DNA of 64,000 nt. It comes from Ascidia mentula (lineage: Eukaryota; Chordata; Ascidiacea; Phlebobranchia; Ascidiidae). The position numbers and the translations under genes are program-made. The stretch's first letter is position 1; every line of letters begins with the position of its first letter. A model generated the notes under the pieces. It was not told the DNA's origin, did not search any database, and was given only the letters and a program-made list of their open reading frames with translations. The stretch covers positions 5,089,001 to 5,153,000 of the forward strand of contig OX387197.1 in the NCBI GenBank assembly GCA_947561715.1, written 5' to 3'. Of this stretch, positions 48,201-60,000 are shown piece after piece.

Positions 48201-51200
48201 CCTCTGTCAATAAGTAACTCTATCGGTGTGTATTTGTGACTCACAGTGGTTGGATTTTCTTAAAGTATAAAAAAGAAGAAAAAGTGTTGCATTTTTTGTG
48301 CTGTTTATTGTTGAATAAGTGAGTCAAGCATTTTTTTGTGTGAATTGCAAGGTCTGTTGTAATACTAAATGTTTAAAGCAGCGAACTTGTTGGTAAAATA
48401 CTTCTTCTTTCTCCTATATTAATCCATCACAACAAGTATGTTTTTTTCTTTGCAGACATTCATGTCGCTGGGGAGAAACCATGGTGTCAAATGTGTCTGC
48501 GGCCTTCTGCACCAAGCAGGCATTTTAACCTTAACAATGGGAAGGACTACAACACAGTGGTAATTGCCATGTTTTCTGTATTACTATATGCAATACATTT
48601 TACAGAAATTCTCGCATTACTTATTAACTGTGAACTGTTATTGATGTTTTTTGTCCAAGGCTTGCATTTTTCTTCAAATTGAAAAAGTTAATTTTAAAGT
48701 TTTGGTTGAACTTGTAGGAACGAAGCAAAAGTCCCAAAAACAAAAAAGGAAGAAACAAAAACAAGAGAGACATGAGGAAACACAGTGACGCCGATGAGTT
48801 GGCGGTTATTGAAAAACCTGTTATTGACAAAGGTAAGTATTCTTTGATATCTGGTTACTGCATAATTTGTGACCAAAAATAGTGCTGTTAAATAATTTAT
48901 TGTTCTTCTGCTTCCTATTGCACTCCGGTTCTGCCTATATTTTCTTTGTGTTCAGCCCTTTATGCAAATTAGAAAAATTTGTTCATAATGTTGGATATTG
49001 TGGATTATCATCAATCGACTTTACTATTTTTGTTGCTATTTTTTTTTTGCTTTTCTATTACAAGGTAATAAACATGTACAGTGCTGGACATTGATAAACA
49101 AGCGTTCTGATCCATTACTGATCGTGATTTTTCACTTTCTTGCAGGAAAAACAGAAGAAGAACAGGAAATTCTCTCCGTGCTGGACAGCTACTGCACATC
49201 CACAATTGCACGCAACACAATTCGATGTGAGTAACCAACATTTACTTTTATTTGTTCTTAAAGTGGAGTAGGGCAAGATTTTGGTGCTTTGTGGGGTGTG
49301 GAAGTTAGAATATTTCCTGGATTCGTAGAAAAATTAGCTACTGTTGATATTGCAAATGTCAATTTATGGAAATTTATTATAATAGTCATTAATATTATCA
49401 AATTTGACACTGATGTTGTTTCAAATATAACATTAAATCAGACATATGTATATCCATAGTTAAGCTCAAAACGTCTACTACTTATAATAATATTATCGAT
49501 AAATTTCCATTAATTTTTGTATACTGCTCATATTACATAGTGAGCACTGAGATCTGGTGGCACCTGAGATATTTTTAAAGGCAAAAGTTGGGCTTAGGTC
49601 AGAAAAGTATGTAAGCTGTATAACGTGTAATTGTTATTGCAATCAGTAGTCCAGCATTGTTGTCAGTTGTGTATGTAACATCCTGTAGTGTTGTATCATG
49701 TCTTCCCTAAACCACATGACAACAGGATGTGGTGATCACGATACCACAGCACTCTAAAATATGTTAAATTACATTTTAATACTTTGTTACGGCAACTGGC
49801 CTACCTCCGTGCCAACTTGAACAAACCCTAAACGTTGTTAGTTCAAGCCTTAAATGTTCAATACAACAAGACATTATGCTGCAAAAATTTTTTGACAGGT
49901 TTTTAAAAATAATTGTTTCTCTGCATTACATAACAAAAATCATTTGGGCACCAATCTGTAGTACATATGGTGATTACAGTAAACAAGGTGAGCAGTTTTT
50001 CATACTTTGTGAGGCAAGCGGGGGGATGACATCATTTCCTGCATATGCATGAAAGTGTGGCCGCAATTGTTATTTATAGTGGCATTTCTTTGATAAGTTC
50101 ATCCAGTGACAGTGTGCCTTTTGTCATGCAAATTTTTGGCAATGGGAAGCAGAATCATGTGTGTAGTTCAAAGCGATCAAAGAACATAACTTGTTTTGCT
50201 TGAAAACAATTTTTTGAGGTTTAAATGAGTGATCTGACGTTGGGATTAGAAGGGTTTGGCCATTTCAAGTGGCCGGTCTGCCCATAGTTGGGTTGCATGT
50301 CATGTGAGATGCCGGTCAGATAGGTATGTTGCAAAGAGGGCAGTGTTTGCAGGTTTGTAAACCATTTTTGCCAGGTTTGTTTAAACTGTCAAGGCGCTGT
50401 AAGAAACATCGTGATAAGGAGTAGAGCCGTGAAGACAATTGAATTTTTAGACTGAAAAGTTTTTGAGGTTAACTGATGAATGTAAGAGGAAAAGAAGAAA
50501 GTACTTATAAGGATTGTACACTTTTGAGTCTATATTTCAGCATTTTCTGTTATTAGTAGACCTTACAAATTTGTTAGGTATGTACTGGTGTTCTTTTGTT
50601 GTGTAGAAACTCCATTGTTTGTTTAATACCTTTTCCCTTTTCATTTAAAGCCAGGTTATGAATGTTATGAAAACAAGGTCATACAGGTAGTTGAAAGTGG
50701 CTTCAGCAATAAGTCAAAAGCAATAGAGCACACTTTCTCTATGGATTATATACATGGTGTGGTCTTTTAATCACATCATGCATAATTACTTTGCCAGGTG
50801 ACCTGTTGCTTTACAGCTGACAGAAAGGTCAGATTGAAAGGAATGATTAGACAACAGCAGTTAAGAGCAAAAATTCCCAACACCTCTTTGCAAGACATGA
50901 CACAGTGCGTTGTTGTAAGCAGGCAGTCTTCATAGTGAAAACTGAACAAGTCTAAGCTATGCAGTGCCTTTGTTCATTTACATTTGTGTTCAAAGTGAAA
51001 CAATGTGCATTTTTTAAATATAATTCCTCACTTATATATGAGGCATTATTGCCTGGCCACCATGGTTATGGGAGGCATGCAGACAGTTGTGTTATTCAGA
51101 AAAAGTTCATATTTTTTCCATTTATGTCCCTCTCTCTGTCTACATAACTAATCTCACACATGTATGTGGTCGGGCACTGACAGGTGAGTTGTGAGTCAAC

Positions 51201-53123
51201 AGTTTCACTTGTGTTTGTACAACAGTATGCAATGCAAACACACTTGTGCAAGTTGTTTGTCCTCTACGCCAATCTGTTTGCATTTGGTCAGGCCTTTTCT
51301 GGATTCACAATCTGGGTGTGATGAGGGGATAGAATTCAAATTATTGCAGCTTTATTTGGGAAAAAGAAGGCCTGAATGTTTTGGCCACAAGGGAATGACA
51401 GAAAGTGTATCGGGACTCTTTCATCTGTAGGTTCTGTAAGCTTTAAATGCAGACAGATATCAAAATGTGTGAAAGTTAGTTTGCAGAACCAGCTAAAGGC
51501 TATCCCACATAGACAAAGTCAGTTGTTATAGGTGTGTAGACATTAAGACTTTGAGGTTAGGATTGCATATTGGTGTTTAAATCTGCGGTTTTCACTTTGC
51601 GATGAAAGCAATTTAAACTTTTCCTTGTGGTCTGTTGACATGCTACTAAGAGCACACAAAAATCAATAGGTTTTGTGGGTTTTGTTGGCAGGTATAGGAA
51701 TGTCCTTAGTTCATAAATGTGGAAGCTATCGTTATCTACTTGTGCATTTGCTTTTCCTAAAACACTGTCATAAAAAATGAACTTCTTCCGTCATCACACA
51801 AGCGAAAGTAACGACAAAAAACACCCACAGCCAGGTTGTTTTTCAAGGAAATTTTATCAAACAGTTCAAGATAAAGTCTGTTATGTTTAGTTTTTTTTAC
51901 GGGTACTATTCTCTGCAGATTGCATAAACAATGTTTTAACTCTTTAATGCTTTCTTTTGGAATTGCAGTTGGTACCACATTTTAACATGAAAATTAATTA
52001 GTATAGGACTGCATCCAACTACAACATTAGCTATCCTAGAAAGAAACGGAACGACCTGACTTAATTGTTATAAATTATGATATATTTTTTGCACTACATT
52101 CACAATAAGCAGTTTAAGGTTGCGTCTAGTTGGATCGCTTTAAAATTGAGTTTTGTTTTTTAATGACCAATAATTGGTTTATTTTGCAGCAACAATTCAT
52201 CAAGGCAAAAACCGAACCACTTCAATACTGGAGGAGAAAATAATTGTTGAGGATCCTGAAAATGATGCACTTATTGAAGAAAAGTATGTTGACTTTCTAA
52301 CAATTTCACATCAGTATAATGTTGTCAGAAACTGTTCTGCTTTGTGCACTTGTCATGTGTAATTGGTTGTCATGACAATCCTTTGTATAAAATAATGATG
52401 CATGCATTCTTAAAAAACACCAAACCATGCACCTTTTCTGGGTTAAAATCTATTTTTCCTTCGTTAGAAAGGATGTTTTGCTTGTCCGAACTGACTGAGC
52501 TACTTCCGACAATAAACCAAAAACACACTGGCTAAACTAAAGATCCAAGATAGTCCTTTGTTTGCTGATTTTAATTTACGTTTCAGAAGCCTCGTGGACA
52601 CAGTGTATGAACTACGCGATCAAGTAAAACACCTCATGCAGGTTCTTAAACCTTATTATTGCAAGCATACCTTTTTACATTGCAAACTCAATTTAATTCA
52701 ACCATTTATTTTAAATCAAAAGCGTTGCAATTTCTTTCTAATTTTGCAGTAAGGTTTTCATTATGTTAGTACATAACTAAGAATATTTTTCGTGAAAATA
52801 TGTATGGCTGGTTGCTGCAAGCCTTCTAATAAGCATTAATATATTCGAGAGGTCAATCAAACTTTTTCGCTCATAACCAATCAGATATTTTAATGTAGCA
52901 AACAACTATTTAGAAACTCAAACAAGCGTAGCATTGAATTTGTAATGAAAGATTGTATATATATTAATGTGTTGCATGACAGGACCAGAAAAAACTTCGG
53001 CAGAACCTGGAGGAAGAGACAAAATCAAGACGGCGACTGGAAGGAATTATCCGCAGGTTGGATTCTCTGGTGCCCGCAAACAGTCATGCAGTGTCGGCGA
53101 ACCGAGTTTCACCCGAATGCTAG
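42267..53123 (+). CDS. ARHGEF7: PIX / Cool Rho guanine nucleotide exchange factor (ARHGEF6/ARHGEF7 orthologue)
   Basis: Exchange factor for Rac/Cdc42 that binds PAK and GIT at focal adhesions. Seventeen exons: 42267-42362, 42617-42716, 42891-42982, 43377-43570, 43883-44020, 44894-45017, 45434-45493, 45788-45931, 47126-47291, 47709-47887, 48078-48225, 48456-48559, 48718-48832, 49146-49226, 52190-52283, 52587-52641 and 52983-53123; 2031 nt, 676 aa. Order: SH3 (5-62; [32 protein letters not shown]), DH (about 97-285; [33 protein letters not shown]), PH (about 285-400; [21 protein letters not shown]), a linker with [13 protein letters not shown], the GIT-binding segment [16 protein letters not shown], then [16 protein letters not shown] and a coiled coil. 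There is no N-terminal CH domain, as in short beta-PIX. The protein ends SPEC and not with the PDZ ligand ETNL of human ARHGEF7. Intron 14 is about 3 kb. Confidence 0.93.
42493..42512. mobile_element. Possible hAT-like terminal fragment in PIX intron 1
   Basis: GTCAGAGGTTCCCAAATAG resembles the CAGTGGTTCCCAAC end of the hAT-like MITEs in this window. No matching right end was found nearby, so it may be a solitary fragment or chance. Confidence 0.3.
43137..43345. mobile_element. hAT-like MITE in PIX intron 3
   Basis: The left end CAGGGTTTCTCAAATT and the right end AATTCGAGAACCACTG are imperfect inverted repeats of the same type as the elements at 8118 and 36931. Flanking 8-mers (TGTTACAC and ACTTATAC) match at 5 of 8 positions, so the target duplication is decayed or doubtful. 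209 bp, no coding content. Confidence 0.6.
45075..45094. repeat. (TA)n microsatellite
   Basis: About ten TA units in PIX intron 6, shortly after exon 6. Confidence 0.9.
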
Positions 53124-54903
53124 CACAAGGCAGTGCATGGTTCTGTTCAGATTTAAGTTTGGGAGTAACTTTATGACGGAATAAGTTCACAGCAATTCCG
53201 TTCCGGCCGATCATCGCACAGAATTTGCTGACGGCTCGAAGTAGAACTCAGACGCTAACACATTTTTTTGTTGTTTTTCTTTTCTGTTGCTGCATTTATT
53301 TGCCACTGTATGGCAGTTGCTCCTAATTTGCGCTGATATGTGGACCATCCCAATAATGGTCTATTACTGGACTTTGTGATGGTCATATCAAATTTGAAAT
53401 TGCTGCATTGCAGTTTAATCACCTTGTTATGCATTATTTGTTGGCTATATAGTAATATTTTTTGACAAAACATAATGTTCACCTTTTTTAACGTGAAAAT
53501 CATGAAACATTACAAAATTTAAGCACTATTTACAATCAGCTCTGACGAAAATTAGGCCTAAAAATATATAATTTTTCTTAATTTTCGCGTGTAAAAGACT
53601 AGATTTATTGGCACTCGTATGTTGGAATGAATTTCAATAAAAATAGTCTCTTGCCACATTGCGTTGAAAATCATTTCCCAGGGTTTTTTTTATCTTAAAA
53701 ATAACCCAAATTTATTCAACACTAATAGTTTTTGTTCAAATTTATTTTTTTCATGATTTCACACACTTATGTACTTGTGTTAAACTAACAGTTTTGTTTA
53801 CAAAAGCGCCACAAAACTGATCAATATGCACTGTCAAAACTTCGATTTACTGGTATTTTTTAAACAGCAAAATGAATTGGAAAAAAAACTTTTTTCCTGT
53901 AGTGAATTATATGCTGCAATAACCTTAAGTTGCAAGTAGGCCAGAAGCTTATGTTTTATGAGCATCCTCGCTTGGCCATGAATGCTCCTGGAATGAATAT
54001 TTTATTTGTTTCCAGTTATGCAAGTGCACTATTAAATAACACTGACATTCACCTGGGAGCTGTTTACTTTGTTTTAACGGGGGGCAGTTTTGTTACAACA
54101 GGGGTTGCCTAATTCAAATGAGGATGTATGGCACCTCATTAAAAGACATAATCTTTTGGATCTTTTAGTGGTGATTTTTTTTGGGTCTTTTTGATACACA
54201 GCGCACTGTGCACCCTCCTTTAAAGTAATCTAACTTTTTTGTTTTCATTCAACAACAAGCACCATAGTAGCATAAAACTGCAAAAAGTTATTTCTGTTAC
54301 AAATCTGGTTGAACAAAACCTTGATGTGAAATATACACGCAGGGCAGCAAAGTTATCTGAAGGTGAAAGCGAGGTGAGGTCAGCTGGACTCCTGGAACAC
54401 AAGAAAACTGCATCAAGATGACTTTAACATTATCTTTTTTTGTTTTTAAAACTTGCTATTTTGTATTATGTGTTGCTTGGTCCTTGTTTTACTGGTTTGT
54501 AAACTTAATATTTGTGGGTATCCCTCAATAGGATGTATTCTGTGTCTTGATCCATGATCAGCAAAGAAAATGTTTCTCCGAAAATTGAATAGTGAAAAGC
54601 AGACTTTGGCAGTTCAAGTGTTTTTTTGATAATATTGCATATGTTATTGGGCCAAATAGCAATCATTTGTACATTTCCTGACCTCACGTTTGCTATGTAA
54701 CGCGCTTAACCCAAATCTTCTGATTGTCTAAGCAGTATTTTTAGACTGCATACAGGGTTCAAGTGTGGAAGTTGGACCACAAACTGGAACTGCTTTGTTT
54801 TTTTCTTACAACTATTATATGAAAACCAATGATAATGTATTTGAAAGAAAAATGCATTTTTAATACAAAGCAAGTGCCACCATGGGCAACATAGAAATTT
54901 GCA
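53124..54903. other. Intergenic region between convergent PIX and MRPL48
   Basis: About 1.8 kb, AT-rich 3' flanking sequence. Open frames of 60-82 codons lack any family signature. No repeat borders were recognised apart from the poly(A) signal. Confidence 0.5.
53636..53641 (+). terminator. Poly(A) signal AATAAA, probably for PIX
   Basis: First canonical AATAAA downstream of the PIX stop, about 510 bases into the 3' flank. Confidence 0.4.
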
Positions 54904-56084
54904 TTAGGTTCCGCGAATCATTTTTAGTTCTTTTATTGCTTCTTCCAATCCGACTCGCCGTTGCATTCTCTTCAGCCCGTCTTGTGTGGTTAGCTAAAAA
55001 CAAAAAGGTTTGTTATACACAGCAGCGTTTGGAGTTTAATTCCTCTGGTTTGTATTGCTGTACGGTTTGTAAGAAATTTAGCAACTCTATGAAAAAAGTT
55101 ACATTTGAAGCAATACAGAGTGATATTTGCAGATATTATGCGACTCTTCGTGCTAGCAGTAAATCGGAAGCATACAATAAATAATTTTACAACACCACAC
55201 AAATCGTTGTGGTTGATGCAATAAAAACATAAATTTACCGGAGAAACTTCAAACGAAACAGACTGTGGCACAAAATACATCATCATGTGGATAAGTATTG
55301 GTTTCGCATGTGTTGGCAACTTGTTTACAGTAAATACCCTTGTGTAGCAACTAATGGAAAACATAGTTTTCATAGATTCTGCATTTGCTGCAAGAGAGTC
55401 GGCCTCTTTTATTTCACGTTCATGAGTTGGTTCAGCATACCTTGAAAAAAAAGTCATGAAAATGTAACTTTTCCAACATAACAATACGTTAATATCAATT
55501 TAGTATAATTATAAGGGTGACACTGACTCACATTTCATTGATTTTGTAGTTAAGTTTCTGAAACAAATGATGAACAACCTTGGCGAAATTTTCAACAAGA
55601 ACAATGTCATGTCCGGTAATTTTGAACTTCAGGGTTTCATTGTATGTATGTGATGTTGACCGAAAAACTGAGCCTTTCGCACCTTCCATCAACTTTAAAT
55701 GTCTGCAGGTCTAAAATCCACAGTTAATAGGATGTTATTTGGTACATTCAAAGTAAAATCATATTTAGTCAACAAGACTTTCATCACATATTAACATAAA
55801 CATGTGAGTTAGTGACATTGTTTTTATCCTAATAACCACAAAATTGCGAATCAAGGTAGAGCTGTTCAAAAAGTTATCAGCACTACATCCAAGCCATGCA
55901 GTATTGTTGGGATACAACTTACTCCAACACCCTTCAATCCATAGGTCCGGCCGATGCCTGCTGTCTTTCTGCCTCTGTAATACCTTTCTGAGGTGACTGG
56001 GAGCAAGCACAACTTTTTCAACGAAAGTAAAGTTCTTTCCACCAAACCAGTTGATGTCAAGTGGCGTATAGCTAGGAGAGTCAT
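54904..56084 (-). CDS. MRPL48: MRPL48, mitochondrial large ribosomal subunit protein mL48
   Basis: Metazoan mitoribosome large-subunit protein with an S10-like fold. Four minus-strand exons: 56084-55923, 55710-55532, 55440-55239 and 54993-54904; 633 nt, 210 aa (human 212). The N-terminus MTLLAIRHLTSTGLVERTLL is basic and amphipathic, as expected for mitochondrial import. Family blocks: KTAGIGRTYGLKG (human PTHGIGKYKHL), YNETLKFKITGHDIVLVENF (human [20 protein letters not shown]), YAEPTHEREI (human YAMPTKTIEV), FTVNKLPTHAKPILIHMMMY and a helical end RRVGLEEAIKELKMIRGT. A longer open frame overlaps exon 1 (55765-56220) but is out of register with the conserved protein. The join of exons 1 and 2 is the least certain point. 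It is head to head with XPC. Confidence 0.85.
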
Positions 56085-57003
56085 GGTATCCAAAAGGAAA
56101 CTTCCTATTGTGTGCTATATAGTAAGTGTATAAGGCCAGCAGTGTTCTACATTCCCCAGCTTCCTTGCTAAGCTGTAGGCTACTAGCTTTGTTGGGCACT
56201 GAACGGATTATTGTGACCAAATCAATGATACATAAAAGAAACCAAGCAATTTAAAGTGTATAGTATCTTATATTGTTGTTTTTTGTAACTACTAAACTCA
56301 TAATAAACATTCTGTAGCCTATAACTTCCGGGCTTTCACACAAAAGAAATTTTCAAATGCTGTCCTACTAAATTTTCAAATGCTTTTACATTATAAGCTG
56401 CAACATGTCAATTTTACGGGACACAATGCGACAAACACTCTTTTGTTGCTCAAGCTGGGCAAAGTATTAACATTTCTCGAACATACTTGTCACATTATCC
56501 ATAAAACAAATCGAGATCCTAAAAAATTAAATTCATTGTCGAACGATACAGAGGAAAATTGATTTCTATTGCAAAAAAGTGGACACATGCCGGTTGCATA
56601 TTGGGGGATGTTTTTGTTCTTGTGATGAGAACAATGCTTTTTCTTTTCACAAATATTAAGTTTTTCACGATTTACGATGCTGTCTTCCCGATACAGTTTT
56701 GTGGTTAACACCAGCAAACACTTTGATGCGCTTGCTTTCTGTCCACGTCCAAGATATTCTTCGACGCTGCGTTTACATGCGCGAAAGTCACGTGTTTGTG
56801 TTTTTGTTTGACAACTTGCCGCGGGAAAAAGGAAAAAAAGTTGCAGGATCGTGGTGCAATACTGCTATCTGCAATGCTTGAGCCGGAAGAGTTGGGCTTT
56901 GGAACAGCGTCTTGCTCAAAGTTGAACTTGATTGTTTTGTAAACTCTGTTAGTCGAGTGGCCATTTTGCACATAAACCTGTAGTATCAGTTGATCAAGTA
57001 AAT
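56085..57003. other. Divergent promoter region of MRPL48 and XPC
   Basis: About 920 bases between the two start codons. The right third (56700-57000) is more GC-rich and has an E-box CACGTG at 56789-56794. Overlapping open frames of 60-90 codons on both strands near 56700-56970 show no family match. The 5' UTRs and shared promoter must lie here. Confidence 0.55.
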
Positions 57004-60000
57004 ATGCCCGGCCGCAAACGTTCCGCTAAATCTGCGAAAGAAGCGTCCAAGGCGACGGAGTCGTGCAGCAGTGAAGAGGATGACGACTGGGAAGAAGTGG
57101 AAGAAAATAACTTGGAAACCTCAGTTGTGGACATAAAAGATGATGTGGAGGTGACATTGCAATTGTAATCCAATGCTGGTTTAAAATCCCAAAAAAGATT
57201 CCACTTTGCAAGTACCTTTGTATTTGTATATGGGTTAAAAGCCGTAATTGGTTTTCGTAAATGTTACAACCTCATGTCTATAACATAGAAAATTATTTTG
57301 TGCAGATTTTGGCTAAAAAACAACCCACCGTCACCACTATTTACATATAAACTGAACAATACTGAATTTTTAGTTTATTTTGCCTGCTTAGGTAAGGCCT
57401 ATGTTTCTTGCTAAGTAATCCATGTAAAACTCTGGTGTTTGCTTTCAGATTGAATTCGATTTGCCAGATGTTGTGAAGAAGCAACAGAAAAAGAAACAGC
57501 AAATTAAAGAATGGCTGGAAATGTTGGTAAAGCGAGCGTACAACAAAGGAAAGAAGGAAGTCCACATAAGAATGCACCAAGTATGCTGATTATAAGTTGT
57601 TATTGTTGCTTGTTATATTCTTTAAATATAAACATCACCTTCTGTACAGCATTTAAACAGTCATTTTATTATTACATCACAGACACATCTGCTTTGCTTA
57701 TTATGTGTTGGAATGCAAACGAACAATATATGCAATGATGTCGAACTACAATCTATTGCTCTGTCAGTTCTTCCAGTAGAATACATAGATTTACTGCCAA
57801 AGAAAATTTCCATTGATAAAGTAACAAGGTATTGCTGGAACACAGTGTGTGTCGTTATTAGAACTCAATAACATTCTCCCATTGTTTCCATTTTGTGACA
57901 TCTCAAATTAAAACATTTCGCTCTCTGTTAATTGTATATTTGGTAGGAATTGTATGTGCGGAATATGCGTCAAATATTAGTTTCTTGCTTAAGGCTGATG
58001 CAGTGGATCAACAGCAGTTATAGTGGCAAGGAACTAACTCACAAAGGTCCACAGAATTTGCCAAGCAGAAAGAAATCTTTGAGCATTGCATTTGGTGGAG
58101 AAAAAGTTACAGATACATTTGATTTGGTTTTGGTAAGTTAGAGGACAATTTTAATTATCCAAATTTGACTTTTTCATGATATTGCTTTACAGCTACACTT
58201 AGTAGTGTACAGATGTATGGGTATTCATAGCAGACTTGTGATGTCATTTCAACCTATGTCTTACAAACCACCGACTGCAAAACAAATTGCAGAAAAAGCG
58301 GAAAAGTTAAAGCAACTTATGGATAAAGTGAGTTTGTGTATCACACAAAATCTGTGCCAAGAAAACAGCAACATTGTTTGTAAAACGTGAATATCTATGT
58401 TTGTTTAGGTGAAGAAGGCTTCAGAAAAAAAGCTTCCACCATCAGTTGAACCTCTTCAAATTCCCCAAGTGGATGGTGCCAATGACACCAACCATAAACC
58501 AAGAAGGTCAACCAGGCAATCAACAGCAACCAAGATGGCCAAAAACAAACAAGACATCAAAAAATGCTCAGCAAAAGAAAGTGGCATTCCAAAAGTGGTC
58601 AAATCAAAATATAAGTTTGCCGGAAAACATGAAAGCTGCACAGACGACAAGATGGATGAAGATGTGTATACAGACAAAGCAGAAAAGACAAATCCACGGC
58701 TCAGAAAAAGGGACTTGTCACCAGCCAAGAAAATCAGTAAAATTCTAAAGTCCGAGGCAAGGTCTGAGAAACAAAAAGAAATCAAACCAAAGAAAAAGGA
58801 AAACAAAATTGAAGAGACAAGCCCTACATTAGTTGTACCATTGGTTTGTTCTTTTCCTGTTCTGATTTCTGAAAAAGATAAGGTTGATTATTTTTTGTAA
58901 TCATAAGGTGTGAAATATGATAACATTTAAAATGCTGATTGCTATTTGTACAAGTTTGTGTTTCTCTTTAAATGCAACATAAATACTTTTTCAGGTTAAA
59001 CTTGAGAATGAAAGTAATAATGGAACAAGTCGACTACAAACACGGAGGAAAAACATAGCGACCAAGGTTAACCTAAACTTTTGTTTTTCGGATTTTTTAT
59101 TAATCTTCTAGTATTTACCTAGATAATACTTTTTAAATTGTTTAAACTTTTAATAAAACATGGTTTAGAAGGAAGAGTCAACCACTTCTGATTATATGGA
59201 GTCAGAATCCTCGCCTAGTGATGATGATTTTGTAGAGCCACGTCCAAAACGTTTATCGAAATCGCCTCCAACAAAAAACAAAACCTTTACAAAAGTTTTA
59301 CCTAAACGACCAAAGCAACAAACACATGCCAGTGAGTTGTCTATATGAGTAAAAAAAAATAATTAAATACATATGTTACTGTAGAAAATTTATGTCTTAA
59401 TTTCTTGTAGAAAGCAAGCCACCCACCAAACACATGAAAAACAGCCGAAATGAAACTGCACAAAATGAATGGTTGGAAGTTTACATTCCCAAGGTTTAAG
59501 TTTCATGAATTTGTTTGATCCGATAAAAAAGTAGATTGTTGTTTGACTCAATTACTATGAATTATGTGAAAATACTGGCACACAAATGTTTAGTTATAGT
59601 TTGGGTGGTGTCCCCTGACGACATTATTAAAATGTGTAAAAAATGAAATACAGTTTTAGGTTATTTTGGTACCTCCTTACAATGTTTTACCCAGAAATAA
59701 GATGTCTAAAGCATTGCAGAATATCATTGTGTCATCAAACCTGTAAAAATATTAAAATTTTACTTACACCTCAAAATGTCTAACCCATATTTTCTTGTTT
59801 TAGACTGGCTGGATTCATGTTGATTGTGTCAACGGGCAAGTAAACGACCCCAAATCGGCAGAGGCTCGAGCTACACACCCCCTACATTACGTCATAGCAT
59901 TTGACGACGATTCCTGTGTGAAGGACGTGACGGCTAGGTATGCGTCTGGTTGGCTGACAACCACTCGAAAACTCAGGATCGGATACGTGGAGCCCGACTG

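Noticed and set aside
49677-49735. Imperfect hairpin ACATCCTGT...ACAGGATGT in PIX intron 14
   Set aside because: The arms are short and interrupted, with no border duplication; too weak to call a MITE or a microRNA precursor.
54882-55184. 100-codon plus-strand frame with a hydrophobic, signal-peptide-like start
   Set aside because: It runs antisense over MRPL48 exons and introns; the hydrophobic stretch is the complement of coding sequence and no homologue is apparent.
55765-56220. 151-codon open frame on the minus strand overlapping MRPL48 exon 1
   Set aside because: It is longer than the true exon frame, but only the other frame joins to exons that match MRPL48 (GIGRTYGLKG), and the long frame has no recognisable family.
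56705-56971. 88-codon minus-strand frame and its plus-strand shadow near the XPC start
   Set aside because: No family match and no good splice donor; kept only as a query under findings.
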